DNA of 64,000 nt, taken from positions 248,001-312,000 of the forward strand of contig NZ_FNAD01000004.1 in assembly GCF_900101745.1 (NCBI RefSeq), in the 5' to 3' direction. Below, one piece after another: positions 63,313 through 64,000 of this stretch. The notes under the pieces are model-generated. The model was not told where the DNA came from. It saw nothing but the letters and a program-made list of their open reading frames with translations, and did not search any database. The position numbers were made by a program, and so were the translations under genes. How positions within the stretch are numbered: the stretch's first letter is position 1; each line of letters opens with the position of its first letter. This DNA comes from Glycomyces harbinensis (GTDB lineage Bacteria > Actinomycetota > Actinomycetes > Mycobacteriales > Micromonosporaceae).

Positions 63313-63765
63313 CTATTCGGGGCCGCGGGCGGGAATCCCCTCGATCGCGCCGCGGTAGGGGTGGCGCCGTCCGAAGGTCTCCTCCCACAGCAGCAGGTCG
63401 CCTTCGGCCGGAGCGAGGTCGGGACGGTAGACGCGGCTGGGCCGGGGCTCGCCGTTCGCCCGGCACACGACCGCCCAGAGCGCTTCGAGGGCGGACTTGA
63501 ACTGCGCGAACGGGATGCTCTTGCTCCGCGACGGATCGAAGTGGTCCTCCAGGATCGCGTGGTCCGGGGTCAGTTCCACGGCGACCGACTCGCCGCCGAC
63601 GACCTCCCGCCGCGACCGCCCCTGCTCGATCTGCGCGACGCAGTACAGGCCCACGAGGCACTTGTAGGGGTCGTCGCCGATGTCGAGCACCAGGAACGTG
63701 CCGAGGGTGTCGTCGTACTCCTCGGGGACCTCCAGGACCCCGTGGTCGTTGAAGCGCATGCTCAT
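63313..63765 (-). CDS. Putative immunity protein for the EndoU-like toxin
   Basis: 150 residues starting MSMRFNDHGVLEVPEEYDD, with GGGAAGG upstream. Mixed alpha/beta, acidic (VLDIGDDPYKCLVGLYCVAQ, ELTPDHAILEDHFDP, LLLWEETFGRRHPY). No known family recognised. Its ATG overlaps the stop of the toxin gene (ATGA), and small acidic genes directly downstream of polymorphic toxins are usually cognate immunity genes. Function is inferred from position and size. Confidence 0.6.
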   Translation of the reverse strand: MSMRFNDHGVLEVPEEYDDTLGTFLVLDIGDDPYKCLVGLYCVAQIEQGRSRREVVGGESVAVELTPDHAILEDHFDPSRSKSIPFAQFKSALEALWAVVCRANGEPRPSRVYRPDLAPAEGDLLLWEETFGRRHPYRGAIEGIPARGPE

Positions 63766-64000
63766 GGCCTTCCCGTCTGCTGGTTCCCCGAGGGGAAGCC
63801 GTGGCCGATGTTCCCGGTGGCCGGATCGTACCGGCCTTCGATCCAGACGCCGTCCGCGAAGCCCTTCCAGGTGCCTTTCGCGGCGTCTTTGGAGACACTG
63901 GTCCGGAAGGCCTCGCTGGTCGCGTCGTCGATGCGCTCGGCGCTCCAGTCGTTGGGGAAGAACGTGCTCTTTCCGTCGGTGGTGAGCTTCGGGACCCATG
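63762..64000 (-). CDS. C-terminal EndoU-like nuclease domain of a polymorphic toxin (partial)
   Basis: The window cuts this gene; only the last ~78 residues are visible. FFPNDWSAERIDDATSEAF, then GTWKGFADGVWIEGRYDP and GNIGHGFPSG resemble the C-terminal half of bacterial EndoU RNase domains (pattern FP..W....I, G.W.G...G..I.G, G.I...FP). Such domains sit at the end of long secreted toxins. The catalytic His/His/Lys-bearing first half lies outside the window, so activity cannot be judged. Confidence 0.6.
   Translation of the reverse strand, partial: WVPKLTTDGKSTFFPNDWSAERIDDATSEAFRTSVSKDAAKGTWKGFADGVWIEGRYDPATGNIGHGFPSGNQQTGRP

Overview
The window is high-GC actinobacterial DNA. A rex-hemA-hemC-hemD-hemB block next to a bldN-type sigma factor and its anti-sigma partner, a mycothiol-type enzyme family, Lsr2, ClpC, MsiK and a DivIVA-like protein point to a filamentous, sporulating-type actinomycete. 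A relative of Glycomyces is my inference from overall protein flavour, not something proven here.

Layout. 0-9 kb: acetyltransferase, threonine synthase (thrC) behind a SAM riboswitch, dihydropteroate synthase (folP), HAD phosphatase, and the developmental pair rsbN/bldN. 9-15 kb: a small thiol-redox protein, the redox repressor Rex, and the early tetrapyrrole pathway in overlapping genes. 15-16 kb: a VapC toxin between two antitoxin-like genes. 16-24 kb: a TetR/MMPL exporter pair, murB, a DinB-fold enzyme, the multi-sugar ABC ATPase msiK, and amrS-amrB. 24-30 kb: lysS, lsr2, clpC (with a ClgR-like box) and a lipoprotein hydrolase.

30.87-41.82 kb is a complete actinomycete integrative and conjugative element (AICE, pSAM2 type). 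It is bounded by a perfect 59-bp direct repeat that is the 3' part of a tRNA-Ser(GGA) gene. It carries integrase, excisionase, an HUH replication initiator, a membrane (spread) protein, an FtsK-like DNA translocase, a set of small unknown genes, a GntR repressor with twin operators, and an acetyltransferase as cargo. Three of the small-gene leaders share a two-hairpin element whose stems covary. This is the most novel-looking feature of the window.

41.8-64 kb: tRNA-Ser, the SRP RNA (ffs), tRNA-Thr(CGT), a probable type VII secretion substrate pair, a two-component system facing a lipoprotein/adaptor/MacB-like ABC exporter, a truncated haemoglobin with a flavohaemoprotein, a DivIVA-like protein, a secreted lectin-esterase, dnaX-ybaB-recR, a five-gene oligopeptide ABC importer, and at the right edge the end of a polymorphic toxin (EndoU-like nuclease) with its putative immunity gene.
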